NCBI GenBank assembly: GCA_020850755.1
Contig: JADZEB010000034.1
Span: 21,544-85,543 of the forward strand
DNA length: 64,000 nucleotides
Reading direction: 5' to 3'
From: Alphaproteobacteria bacterium
GTDB lineage: Bacteria > Pseudomonadota > Alphaproteobacteria > Acetobacterales > Acetobacteraceae
Positions 25,582 to 32,596 of this stretch are shown here, piece by piece (the stretch's first letter is position 1; every line of letters starts with the position of its first letter). Both the position numbers and the translations under genes were made by a program. The notes below the pieces were generated by a model. That model saw only the letters and a list, made by a program, of their open reading frames with translations. It ran no database searches and had not been told where the DNA came from.

Positions 25582-27615
25582 TCAGCGGGCCTCCAGCGCG
25601 GCGAGAAGAACGAGCAGCGTCACCAGCGCCCCGAACATCAGCGCGAGGTAGCGGCGGATGGTCAGGAACTGGAGGTGGTTGACGCGCTCGGCGATCGCCA
25701 TCACCACGGCTTGCAGGGGCGCGAACAGGAAGCGCGCGGCCGGGTCGCGGAAGCCCGACTGGTGGCGCGCGGGGCGGGTCTCGCCCGGCTCGGGCATCTC
25801 GACCTGCTCGCTCGCGGCCAGCAGCGGGCGGCCAAGGATGCGCAGGATCGGCTGGCCGAAGCTGCCGGCGGTGTATTGCGCGGCCGGGTTGCCCCAGGGC
25901 CGCTCGGTCGGCGCGGCGCGGAAGCCGCAATCCCATGCAGGGCCGCGACGATGGCCGGGCACGGCAAGGCGCTGGACCACAACGACGGTGGCCATGAAGC
26001 CCAGCACCACCAGCGCGGCCAGCGCCAGGCTGCCATAAGCGGTGTGGCTTTCCGGGGCCAGCGCCGGGCCGATCCAGCCGCCGGCCAGCCGCGCGCCCTC
26101 GGCGCCGGGCAGCAGCATGCGCAGGACCGGCGCGCCGAGCTGCAAGGGCAGGCTCGGCACCAGGCCGAGCAGCACGCAGAGCAGGCTTGCCAGCAGCATC
26201 GCCGCGCGCATCGGCGCGTCCGCCTCCACCGCGCCCTCGGCCTCGGCGCTGCGCGGGCGGCCGAGGAAGGCCACGCCCAGGAAGCGCACCGCCACCATCG
26301 CCGCCATCGCCGCGGCGATCGCCATCGCCACCGCCACCACCGCCGCCTCGACCTGGAAGGCGAGCTGGTCGATGCGCGGGGCGGCGATCACCGCCTGCAC
26401 CAGCAGCCATTCAGAGGCGAACCCGTTGCCGGGCGGCAAGGACGCCATCGCCATGCCGAGCAGGAGCGCGGACAGGGCGGTTGCCGGCATGCGGTGGATC
26501 AGCCCGCCCATGCGGTCGATCGCGCGGGTGCCGGTGGCGACCAGCAGCGCGCCGGTGACGAAGAACAGGCCGGACTTGAAGATGGCGTGGTTGAGCGCAT
26601 GCAGCATCGCCCCACCGAGCGCCAGCGCGGCGAGCCCCGGCTCGCGCCCGCGGAACAGAAGCGCCAGCCCGAACCCGATCGCGACCAGCCCGACATTCTC
26701 GATCGTGGAGCAGGCAAGCAGGGTCTTGCCGTCGCGTTCCAACACCGCGCGCAAGGCGCCCATCACCGCCGAGGCGGCGCCCACCGCCATGACGATCCCG
26801 CCCCACCAGCCCGGCTGGTCGGCGCCCATCAGGTCGAACAACACCCGCGCCAGCGCATAGAGCGCGACCTTGGTCATCACCCCCGACATCAGCGCCGAGA
26901 CATGGCTCGGCGCGGCGGGATGGGCGAGCGGCAGCCAGATATGCAGCGGGAACAGGCCGGCCTTGGACCCGGCGCCGGCGAGGGCGAGCAGCATGACCGC
27001 GCTCGCGCGCAGGCCCGTGGGCGGTGCGGCGCGCATCTCGGCGAAGCGGTAATCGCCCTCTGTCCCGGCCAGGAGGCCGAAGCAGAGCAGCATGCAGGCG
27101 GCGCCGAAGGCGGCCATGCCGAGATAGATCTGGGCCGCGTCGCGGCTTTCCGCCTCGCGGTGGCTGGCCAGCACCAGCGCCCAGGAGGCGAGCGACATCA
27201 GCTCGAACCCGACCAGGAAGCTGAAGGCGTCCGCCGCCAGCAAGGCCAGCGCCATGCCGCCCAGGAACACGGGATAGAAGGGCAGGACGCGGCCCGGCTC
27301 CGCCTCGTGGCGGCCATAGCCGAGCGCGAACAGCGAGGAAAGCGCCCCGCCCAGGCCCAGGATCAGCAGGAACCAGGCCGACAGCGCATCGAGCGCCAGG
27401 TGCACGCCGAGCCAGGGCAGGCCGAAGGGCAGCGAGAAGGCCACCGGCCCCGCGCCGCCGGCAAGATGCACCAGCGCGGCGAGTGCGATCAGCGCCGAAA
27501 GCGCGAGCGAGCCGCCATAGACGATCGCATTGCCGAAGGGTCTGCGCGCGAGCGCCGCGCCCACCGGCCCGAGCATGCCAAGGCCAAGCGCGGCCAGCGC
27601 GATCGCGGTCAGCAT
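25582..27615 (-). CDS. HyfB-like antiporter-type membrane subunit
   Basis: A 677-residue polytopic protein of the NuoL/HyfB family, first gene of the complex. Seen: FLVGFELMSLASWALVLASHRE with the conserved Glu, GSKAGLFPLHIWLPLAHPAAPSHVSALMSGVMTKVALYAL with the two conserved lysines, and ACSTIENVGLVAIGFG. A C-terminal extension after residue 560 (PAWDCGFRAAPTERP, then a final helix) is typical of HyfB/HycC. No Shine-Dalgarno sequence is seen: the bases upstream of the ATG are a 12-bp tandem array. A promoter is predicted about 180 bases upstream. Confidence 0.88.
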   Translation of the reverse strand: MLTAIALAALGLGMLGPVGAALARRPFGNAIVYGGSLALSALIALAALVHLAGGAGPVAFSLPFGLPWLGVHLALDALSAWFLLILGLGGALSSLFALGYGRHEAEPGRVLPFYPVFLGGMALALLAADAFSFLVGFELMSLASWALVLASHREAESRDAAQIYLGMAAFGAACMLLCFGLLAGTEGDYRFAEMRAAPPTGLRASAVMLLALAGAGSKAGLFPLHIWLPLAHPAAPSHVSALMSGVMTKVALYALARVLFDLMGADQPGWWGGIVMAVGAASAVMGALRAVLERDGKTLLACSTIENVGLVAIGFGLALLFRGREPGLAALALGGAMLHALNHAIFKSGLFFVTGALLVATGTRAIDRMGGLIHRMPATALSALLLGMAMASLPPGNGFASEWLLVQAVIAAPRIDQLAFQVEAAVVAVAMAIAAAMAAMVAVRFLGVAFLGRPRSAEAEGAVEADAPMRAAMLLASLLCVLLGLVPSLPLQLGAPVLRMLLPGAEGARLAGGWIGPALAPESHTAYGSLALAALVVLGFMATVVVVQRLAVPGHRRGPAWDCGFRAAPTERPWGNPAAQYTAGSFGQPILRILGRPLLAASEQVEMPEPGETRPARHQSGFRDPAARFLFAPLQAVVMAIAERVNHLQFLTIRRYLALMFGALVTLLVLLAALEAR

Positions 27616-27616
27616 G

Positions 27617-27652
27617 CGGGGCTCGGGGCGGGGCTCGGGGCGGGGCTCGGGG
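27617..27652. repeat. 12-bp tandem array abutting the hyfB-like start codon
   Basis: Three perfect copies of CGGGGCTCGGGG (plus-strand reading) end one base from the hyfB-like ATG, exactly where its ribosome site should be. Confidence 0.9.
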
Positions 27653-27794
27653 CCGGGCCCCGGCGCGCCGCCAGCCTCGCAGCGGTCCCGCGCGCCGGCG
27701 CGGGGCCCTTGCGTGCATGCGCGTAGCGGGCAGCGGGATGTTGCAAAGAGCCGACCCCGGTCATGCAGGACGGGCGCGGATGCGCCATCCCGAA

Positions 27795-27824
27795 TTGATA
27801 CGGGGCCGGTGGAAGCCGCGTCAA
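27795..27824 (-). promoter_or_regulatory. Sigma-70-type promoter for the hyf-like operon
   Basis: On the minus strand, -35 TTGACG (27819-27824), an 18-base spacer and -10 TATCAA (27795-27800). It lies in the 255-base gap between modC and the hyfB-like gene, giving a leader of about 170 bases. It would let the complex be transcribed apart from the mod genes. Confidence 0.5.
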
Positions 27825-27870
27825 TGCAAGTGCGTCCCCGCAGGCCCGGTGGGCGCGGCGGCGCACCGCC

Positions 27871-28974
27871 TCAGCCCTCGGTGCGGGCAAGCGCGATGCT
27901 TTTCACCAGCGCCCAGACGCGCTTGCCGGGCACCAGCCCGAGCGCCGCCACCGAATGCCGCGTCAGATGCGCCAAGAGCCGCGCCCCGTCCGGGCCGGGC
28001 AGCGCCAGCACCAGCTCGACATAGCCCTCCTGCGGCACGATCGCGGCGATCTCGGCCTCGATCTGGTTGAGCATCGACAGGCCCTGCGGCGGGGCGATGG
28101 CGATGGCCACGTCGCGCGCCAGCACCTGCACGCGCACCGCCGCGCCCACCGGCGCCTCCATCAGCGGCATGCGCAGGCTGCCGCCGGCGATCGCCAGCAG
28201 GCTGAGCCCGTCGGCGGCATCGTGCGCGGCCACGCGCGCATGCAGCACTGCGCCCGAGCGGTCGCGCCCGAGCCGGGCCGCCACCGCCGGGTCGGCCATC
28301 AGCGCATCGAGCGGGCCCTGCGCCACAGCGCGCCCGGCCTCCAGCAGCACGAGCGTATCGGCCAGCCGCACCACGTCCTCGAGATCGTGGGTCACGAGCA
28401 CGATCGGCATCGACAGCGTCCGGCGCAGCGCCGCCAGCTCGGCCTGGAGCGCGCGCCGGGTGGCCTGGTCCAGCGCGGCGAAAGGCTCGTCCAGCAGCAG
28501 CACGGCCGGGTCGCGCGCGAGCGCGCGGGCGAGCGCCACGCGCTGCTTCTGCCCGCCCGAAAGCGCATCGGGCCGACGCGCGCCGAGGCCGGGCAGGCGC
28601 AGCCGTTCCAGCAGCGCGTTGGCGGCGCCGGCGGGCGCGCCGGCGGGCAAGGCGAGCGCCACATTGGCGGCGGCGGACAGGTGCGGGAACAGCGCCGGCT
28701 CCTGGAACACGAAGCCGAGCCGGCGCCTGTGGGTGGGCAGCGATACCCCCTCCGCCGTGTCGAGCCACACTTGGCCGGCGCAGGCCACCCGCCCCTCGGC
28801 AGGACGATAAAGCCCCGCGATCGCGCGCAGCACCGTGGTCTTGCCCGCGCCCGAGGGGCCGAACAACGCCACCACTTCGCCCGGCGCGGCGGCGAAGGCA
28901 AGATCGAGCGGGATCGGCCCGGCCTGGCGCAGCCGCACCGAAAGCCCGGCGCCGGCCTCGGGCGCGCTACTCAT
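27871..28974 (-). CDS. modC: ModC, molybdate ABC transporter ATP-binding protein
   Basis: A 367-residue ABC ATPase that powers molybdate import through ModB. Walker A GPSGAGKT (residues 39-46), Q-loop in FVFQEPALFPHLS, signature LSGGQKQRVALARAL, Walker B VLLLDEPFAALD, H-loop VLVTHD. The last 70 residues form a TOBE/Mop-like domain (SMLNQIEAEIAAIVPQEG, ARLLAHLTRHSVAALGLVPG) that senses molybdate and is diagnostic of ModC. It overlaps modB by 8 bases, indicating coupled translation. Confidence 0.93.
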   Translation of the reverse strand: MSSAPEAGAGLSVRLRQAGPIPLDLAFAAAPGEVVALFGPSGAGKTTVLRAIAGLYRPAEGRVACAGQVWLDTAEGVSLPTHRRRLGFVFQEPALFPHLSAAANVALALPAGAPAGAANALLERLRLPGLGARRPDALSGGQKQRVALARALARDPAVLLLDEPFAALDQATRRALQAELAALRRTLSMPIVLVTHDLEDVVRLADTLVLLEAGRAVAQGPLDALMADPAVAARLGRDRSGAVLHARVAAHDAADGLSLLAIAGGSLRMPLMEAPVGAAVRVQVLARDVAIAIAPPQGLSMLNQIEAEIAAIVPQEGYVELVLALPGPDGARLLAHLTRHSVAALGLVPGKRVWALVKSIALARTEG

Positions 28975-29647
28975 CGCGCGCGCCCTCGCGGCGGCGGGCG
29001 AGCAACGTCGTCAGCACCAGCGCCGCCAGCGCCACCACCAGCAGCACCGCCGCCATCAGCCCGGCCGCTGCCTCGTCCAGCGCCTGGACGCGGTCATAGA
29101 TCGAGATCGCGAGCGTGCGCGTGTCGCCCGGGATCGAGCCACCGACCATCAGGACGACGCCGAACTCGCCCAGCGTGTGCGCGAAAGTGAGGATCGCACC
29201 GGTGAGCAGGCCGGGCCAGGCGAGCGGCAGCTCGACGCGCCAGAAGGCGCGCCAGGGCGAGAGGCCCGCGCAGGCCGCCGCCTCGCGCAGGGCGCGCGGC
29301 ACGGCGGCGAAGCCGTTCTGCGCCGGCTGCACGGCGAAGGGCAGGTTGGCGATGGCGGATGCCAGCACCAGCCCCTCGAAGCTGAAGGCGAGCGTGCGCC
29401 CGGCGACCGCCTGGAAGATGCGGCCGGGCAGGGTGTCGGGGGCGAAGGCCACCAGCAGGTAGAAGCCGAGCACGGTCGGCGGCAGCACGAGCGGGAGCGC
29501 CACCAGCGCCTCGGCCAGCGCGCGGCCGCGAAAGCGGCGATAGGCGAACAACCGGCCGAGCCAGGCGCCGAGCGGCATCAGCACGACAACGGTAACGATG
29601 CCGAGCAGGAGCGACAGACGCAGCGCTGCCCAGTCCATGCCGGCCAT
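28967..29647 (-). CDS. modB: ModB, molybdate ABC transporter permease
   Basis: A 226-residue inner-membrane permease with five or six helices. The EAA loop is EAAACAGLSPWRAFWRVELP, which docks to ModC; LPLVLPPTVLGFYLLVAF is the conserved ModB block, and AHTLGEFGVVLMVGGSIPG the C-terminal signature. It starts 18 bases after modA and overlaps modC. A second ATG three codons downstream is also possible as start. Confidence 0.93.
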   Translation of the reverse strand: MAGMDWAALRLSLLLGIVTVVVLMPLGAWLGRLFAYRRFRGRALAEALVALPLVLPPTVLGFYLLVAFAPDTLPGRIFQAVAGRTLAFSFEGLVLASAIANLPFAVQPAQNGFAAVPRALREAAACAGLSPWRAFWRVELPLAWPGLLTGAILTFAHTLGEFGVVLMVGGSIPGDTRTLAISIYDRVQALDEAAAGLMAAVLLVVALAALVLTTLLARRREGARDE

Positions 29648-29665
29648 GCCCCGCGCGCCCCCGCC

Positions 29666-30529
29666 CTAGTCCGCCGCCGGCCGCGACAGGTCGGGCCGCG
29701 ACAGGCCGTGGCGGGCCAGGATCGCGCCCGCCTCGGCGCCTTGCAGGAAAACGTAGAACTCCCGCGCCGCGTCCGAGGCGTTGCGCGCCAGCGCCATGCG
29801 GTGGCGCAAGGGCGCGTGCAGGGCGGCATCGAGAAGCGCCGCGCGCCCGCCCGCCGCCATGCGCGGGGCGAGCACCAGCGATTGCGGCAGGAGCGCGCCT
29901 TGCGCATTGCCCGACAGCGCGAACTGCGCGGCGGCCGAGACGCTCTCGCCGAAGACGAGGCGCGGGCCGATCGCCTCCCACAAGCCGCGTGCCACGAGCG
30001 CCTGCTGCGCGGCACGGCCATAGGGGGCGTGGGCCGGGTTGGCGATCGCGAAGCGCGTAATCGCGCCCACCGCCAGCGCGCGGCCGAGATCGGCCAGCAT
30101 CGCATCGGGCGCGAAGGGCGCGCCATGCGGGGCGAACAGCGCCAGCCGCCCGAGCGCGAACACCAGGCCCGGATCGGCGAACACGCCGCGCGCATGGAGC
30201 GCGAGCACGCTCTCCTCGTCGGCGGCGAGCAGGAGCTCGAACGGCGCGCCCTGCGCGATCTGGCGGGCGAAATTGCCGGTGGCACCGAAGCTCGGGCGCA
30301 GCTGCTGCCCGCCCGATCGCGCGGCGAAGGCGGCCGCGAGCTCGGCGAAAAGCTGCGACAGGCTGGCCGCGACCGCGACCAGCGGCGCGGCCTGGGCGGC
30401 GCGCGGTTGGGACAGGGCCGCCCGCCCCAGCGCCGTCAGGGCCAGCGTCACCCCACCGGCCAGCGCAATGCGGCGCGATGGCGCTGGCAGGAGGCTGGTG
30501 CGGCGCGGGCGATGGCTGGGATTCGGCAT
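29666..30529 (-). CDS. modA: ModA, periplasmic molybdate-binding protein
   Basis: A 287-residue substrate-binding protein. A signal peptide is visible (SRRIALAGGVTLALTALGRAA), then the ModA fold: VAVAASLSQLFAELAAAF, the oxyanion-binding GATGNFARQIAQGAPFELLLAADE, and LSGNAQGALLPQSL. ATG at 30529 is preferred; a start 19 codons upstream would place coding sequence across the ModE-type operator. The mod genes are in the usual order A-B-C. Confidence 0.88.
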   Translation of the reverse strand: MPNPSHRPRRTSLLPAPSRRIALAGGVTLALTALGRAALSQPRAAQAAPLVAVAASLSQLFAELAAAFAARSGGQQLRPSFGATGNFARQIAQGAPFELLLAADEESVLALHARGVFADPGLVFALGRLALFAPHGAPFAPDAMLADLGRALAVGAITRFAIANPAHAPYGRAAQQALVARGLWEAIGPRLVFGESVSAAAQFALSGNAQGALLPQSLVLAPRMAAGGRAALLDAALHAPLRHRMALARNASDAAREFYVFLQGAEAGAILARHGLSRPDLSRPAAD

Positions 30530-30550
30530 GCGGACTTCGCTGCAGCGGAC

Positions 30551-30576
30551 GCGATATATTCGAGTGACGATATCGC
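30551..30576 (-). promoter_or_regulatory. Putative ModE operator (Mo-box) in front of modA
   Basis: Perfect 7-bp inverted repeat GCGATAT (30551-30557) and ATATCGC (30570-30576), with a 12-base spacer, A/T-rich in an otherwise GC-rich region. It lies between the modE stop and the modA start. ModE operators have two such CGnTATAT-like half-sites, so ModE bound to molybdate would repress modABC here. Confidence 0.65.
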
Positions 30577-30585
30577 CTGCCGACA

Positions 30586-30987
30586 CTATCGGGTCCGGCC
30601 CCGGCCGGTCAACCGCGCGGCGTCCGGCGCCGCCGCGCCGCGCAGCCGCTTGAGCGCGGCGATGTCGGCGCGCACGGCCCTCTGCGCTGCCGCCTGCATG
30701 CGCGCAAGGCGGCGCAGCACCGCCAGGCCGAGCGGCGTCAGCCTTGCCCCGCCGCCGCGCGCTCCCCCCTTCGCGGCCGCCACCAAGGGGTCCGGGAAGC
30801 AGCCATTCAGCTCCTCCACCAGCCGCCAGGCGCGGGCATAGCTCATGCCAAGCGCACGCCCCGCCGCCGCGATCGAGCCGGTCTCGGCGATACCGGCGAG
30901 CAGCGCCGTCTTGCCCGGCCCGAACGCCACATTCGGCGCCAGCACCACGCGCAGCCTGAGGCCGAGATTCCTGCCGCTCGCCTTCAT
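30586..30987 (-). CDS. modE: ModE-type molybdate-responsive regulator, DNA-binding domain only
   Basis: A 133-residue winged helix-turn-helix protein of the LysR-like ModE N-terminal family: FGPGKTALLAGIAETGSIAAAGRALGMSYARAWRLVEELN is the DNA-binding core, followed by LTPLGLAVLRRLARMQAAA. Full-length ModE has two C-terminal Mop/TOBE domains that bind molybdate; they are missing, so this protein must sense molybdate otherwise, or respond through a partner. A GAGGAA ribosome site lies six bases before the ATG. It precedes modA with a putative operator between them. Confidence 0.8.
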   Translation of the reverse strand: MKASGRNLGLRLRVVLAPNVAFGPGKTALLAGIAETGSIAAAGRALGMSYARAWRLVEELNGCFPDPLVAAAKGGARGGGARLTPLGLAVLRRLARMQAAAQRAVRADIAALKRLRGAAAPDAARLTGRGRTR

Positions 30988-31114
30988 CGCTTCCTCTTTG
31001 TCATGGCGCCAAGGCGTAGCATGCGCCCGCGCCCCGGGCGAGCCCGCAGCACCTGCCGCAGCCGCTTGCGCCGGCCACTTGCACCAGGGGCGCCCCGCCG
31101 CCATGGTGCGCGCC

Positions 31115-31486
31115 ATGAGCAGGCTTTTCCTGGCAGCGGGCGCGCTTTCCGGGCTGGTCGCGGTGGCGATGGCGGCGGCCGCCTCGCACGCCCTGCCGGC
31201 GCGGCTCGACCCGCCGGCGCTTGCGATGCTGGGCCGCGCCGAGACGATCCTCGGCTGGCACGCGCTGGCGCTGCTCGCGACCGGCCTGCTGGCCGAGCGC
31301 GCGCCGCACAGCCGCCTAGTCGCGGCCGCCGGGCTCGCCTTCATCGCCGGGCTGACGGCCTTCTGCGGCGCGGTCTATCTGCTCGCCTTCACCGGCCTGC
31401 GCCTGCCGGCGGTGGCACCGCTCGGCGGGGCAAGCTTGATGGCCGGCTGGGCGCTGCTCGGGCTCGGCGCAGTGCTGCGGCGATGA
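31115..31486 (+). CDS. DUF423 family small membrane protein
   Basis: A 123-residue protein with four membrane helices; the DUF423/YgdD family pattern is seen in ALSGLVAVAMAAAASHAL at the N-terminus and LPAVAPLGGASLMAGWALLGLGA at the C-terminus. Function is unknown. An ATG four codons upstream (31103) is an alternative start. Its stop overlaps the ATG of the next gene (ATGA), so the two are translationally coupled. It is divergent from modE. Confidence 0.85.
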   Translation: MSRLFLAAGALSGLVAVAMAAAASHALPARLDPPALAMLGRAETILGWHALALLATGLLAERAPHSRLVAAAGLAFIAGLTAFCGAVYLLAFTGLRLPAVAPLGGASLMAGWALLGLGAVLRR

Positions 31487-32445
31487 GCGAGGCGGCAGCG
31501 CCAGGGCCGGTGGCAGAAGCGGTGCCAGCCGGCGCCGCCTATCTCGCCGCCGAGGGCTTCGAGGCCGAGTGCGAGGCGGCGCTGATCGAAGCGGGCGGGC
31601 GCCTCGGCGCGCGGCACGGGCGGCTCCTGCTCAGCCCCGATCCGCCGCGCGCCAACCCCTGGGCGGCGAATATCTGGCTCGCGCCGCAGGAGATCGCCAT
31701 CGCCTCGATCAAGCATGCGGCGGCGAAGCTCAAGGCGATCCAGCGCAACTGGGCTCTGTTCGCGACCGGCCTGCATCGCCGCGCCACGCTGATCGAGGCG
31801 GCGCTGCCGCCGGTGAAGGCGCGCCCGCTCCGCTTCCCCGAGCCTGCGCCGACCGCACCGCTCGGCGGCTGGACGCTGCTTGCGCCCGACCGGCTGCTCG
31901 CCTCGGCGCGGTGCAGCTCGCCCTTTCCCCATGGCGTCGTGCGCTTCGAGGAGGACCGCACCGGCCCGCCCAGCCGCGCCTACCTCAAGCTCTGGGAGGC
32001 GCTGACGCTGATCGGGACACACCCGGCGCCGGGCAGCCTCTGCCTCGATCTCGGCGCCGCGCCGGGCGGCTGGAGCTATGCGCTGGCCCGGCTCGGGGCG
32101 CGCGTGGTGGCGGTGGACAAGGCCGCGCTCGACCCCAGGGTGACCGCCATGGCGGGCCTGCGCCACTTGCAGCAGAGCGCCTTCGCACTCGATCCGGCCG
32201 CCTTCCGCGCAGCCGAGGGCCAGCCGGCCGACTGGCTGTTCTCGGACGTGGTGTGCTATCCGGCGCGGCTGCTCGCGCTGGTGCGGCGCTGGCGCGTGGC
32301 GGGTGCGGCGCGGCGCTTCGTCTGCACCATCAAGTTCCAGGGCGCGACCGACCACGCCGCGGTGCGCGACTTCGCCGCATTGCCCGGCGCGCGGCTGATG
32401 CATCTGCACCACAACAAGCACGAGCTGACCTTCATGCTGGTCTAG
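31483..32445 (+). CDS. RlmM/FtsJ-like rRNA 2'-O-methyltransferase
   Basis: A 320-residue protein with an RNA-binding N-terminus and a C-terminal FtsJ-type fold: SAM motif LDLGAAPGGWSYALARLGA, the catalytic K-D-K-E set in RAYLKLWEAL, FSDVVCYP, CTIKFQG and HELTFMLV. This layout matches RlmM (YgdE), which methylates C2498 of 23S rRNA in E. coli. The DUF423-RlmM neighbourhood (ygdD-ygdE) is the same pair as in E. coli, which strengthens the call. It overlaps the DUF423 gene by four bases. tRNA-Leu follows 53 bases downstream. Confidence 0.87.
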   Translation: MSEAAAPGPVAEAVPAGAAYLAAEGFEAECEAALIEAGGRLGARHGRLLLSPDPPRANPWAANIWLAPQEIAIASIKHAAAKLKAIQRNWALFATGLHRRATLIEAALPPVKARPLRFPEPAPTAPLGGWTLLAPDRLLASARCSSPFPHGVVRFEEDRTGPPSRAYLKLWEALTLIGTHPAPGSLCLDLGAAPGGWSYALARLGARVVAVDKAALDPRVTAMAGLRHLQQSAFALDPAAFRAAEGQPADWLFSDVVCYPARLLALVRRWRVAGAARRFVCTIKFQGATDHAAVRDFAALPGARLMHLHHNKHELTFMLV

Positions 32446-32474
32446 GCATGGACACGGCGCGGCGCGTTCTGCGC

Positions 32475-32480
32475 TATGAT
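32475..32480 (+). promoter_or_regulatory. Possible -10 element for tRNA-Leu
   Basis: TATGAT lies 18 bases before the tRNA 5' end. The best -35 candidate, TGGACA at 32449-32454, has a 20-base spacer, longer than usual, so only the -10 is proposed. Confidence 0.35.
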
Positions 32481-32498
32481 GCCGCCGCGACGGCCGGG

Positions 32499-32583
32499 GG
32501 GAGCGTGGTGGAACCGGTAGACACACTGGACTTAAAATCCAAGGGCGCAAGCCGTGCGGGTTCGAGTCCCGCCGCTCCTACCA
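32499..32583 (+). tRNA. tRNA-Leu (anticodon UAA)
   Basis: An 85-base tRNA with CCA encoded at 32581-32583. The acceptor arms GGGAGCG and CGCTCCT pair over seven positions (one G-U). The anticodon loop CTTAAAA puts UAA at 32533-32535, followed by a class II variable arm and the T-arm GCGGG-TTCGAGT-CCCGC. It decodes UUA and UUG, rare codons in this GC-rich genome. Confidence 0.97.
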
Positions 32584-32596
32584 GCCGCGCCCGCTG

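Noticed and set aside
20343..27615. Calling the complex a functional hydrogenase-4 or formate hydrogenlyase
   Set aside because: Nickel ligands of the first motif are replaced and the ferredoxin-type and maturation genes are absent, so a hydrogenase label would mislead.
20343..27615. Calling the cluster respiratory complex I (nuo)
   Set aside because: Subunit set and order are hyfBCEFGI; nuoE, F, G, I, J and A-type genes are missing and NuoC and NuoD are fused in the Hyf manner.
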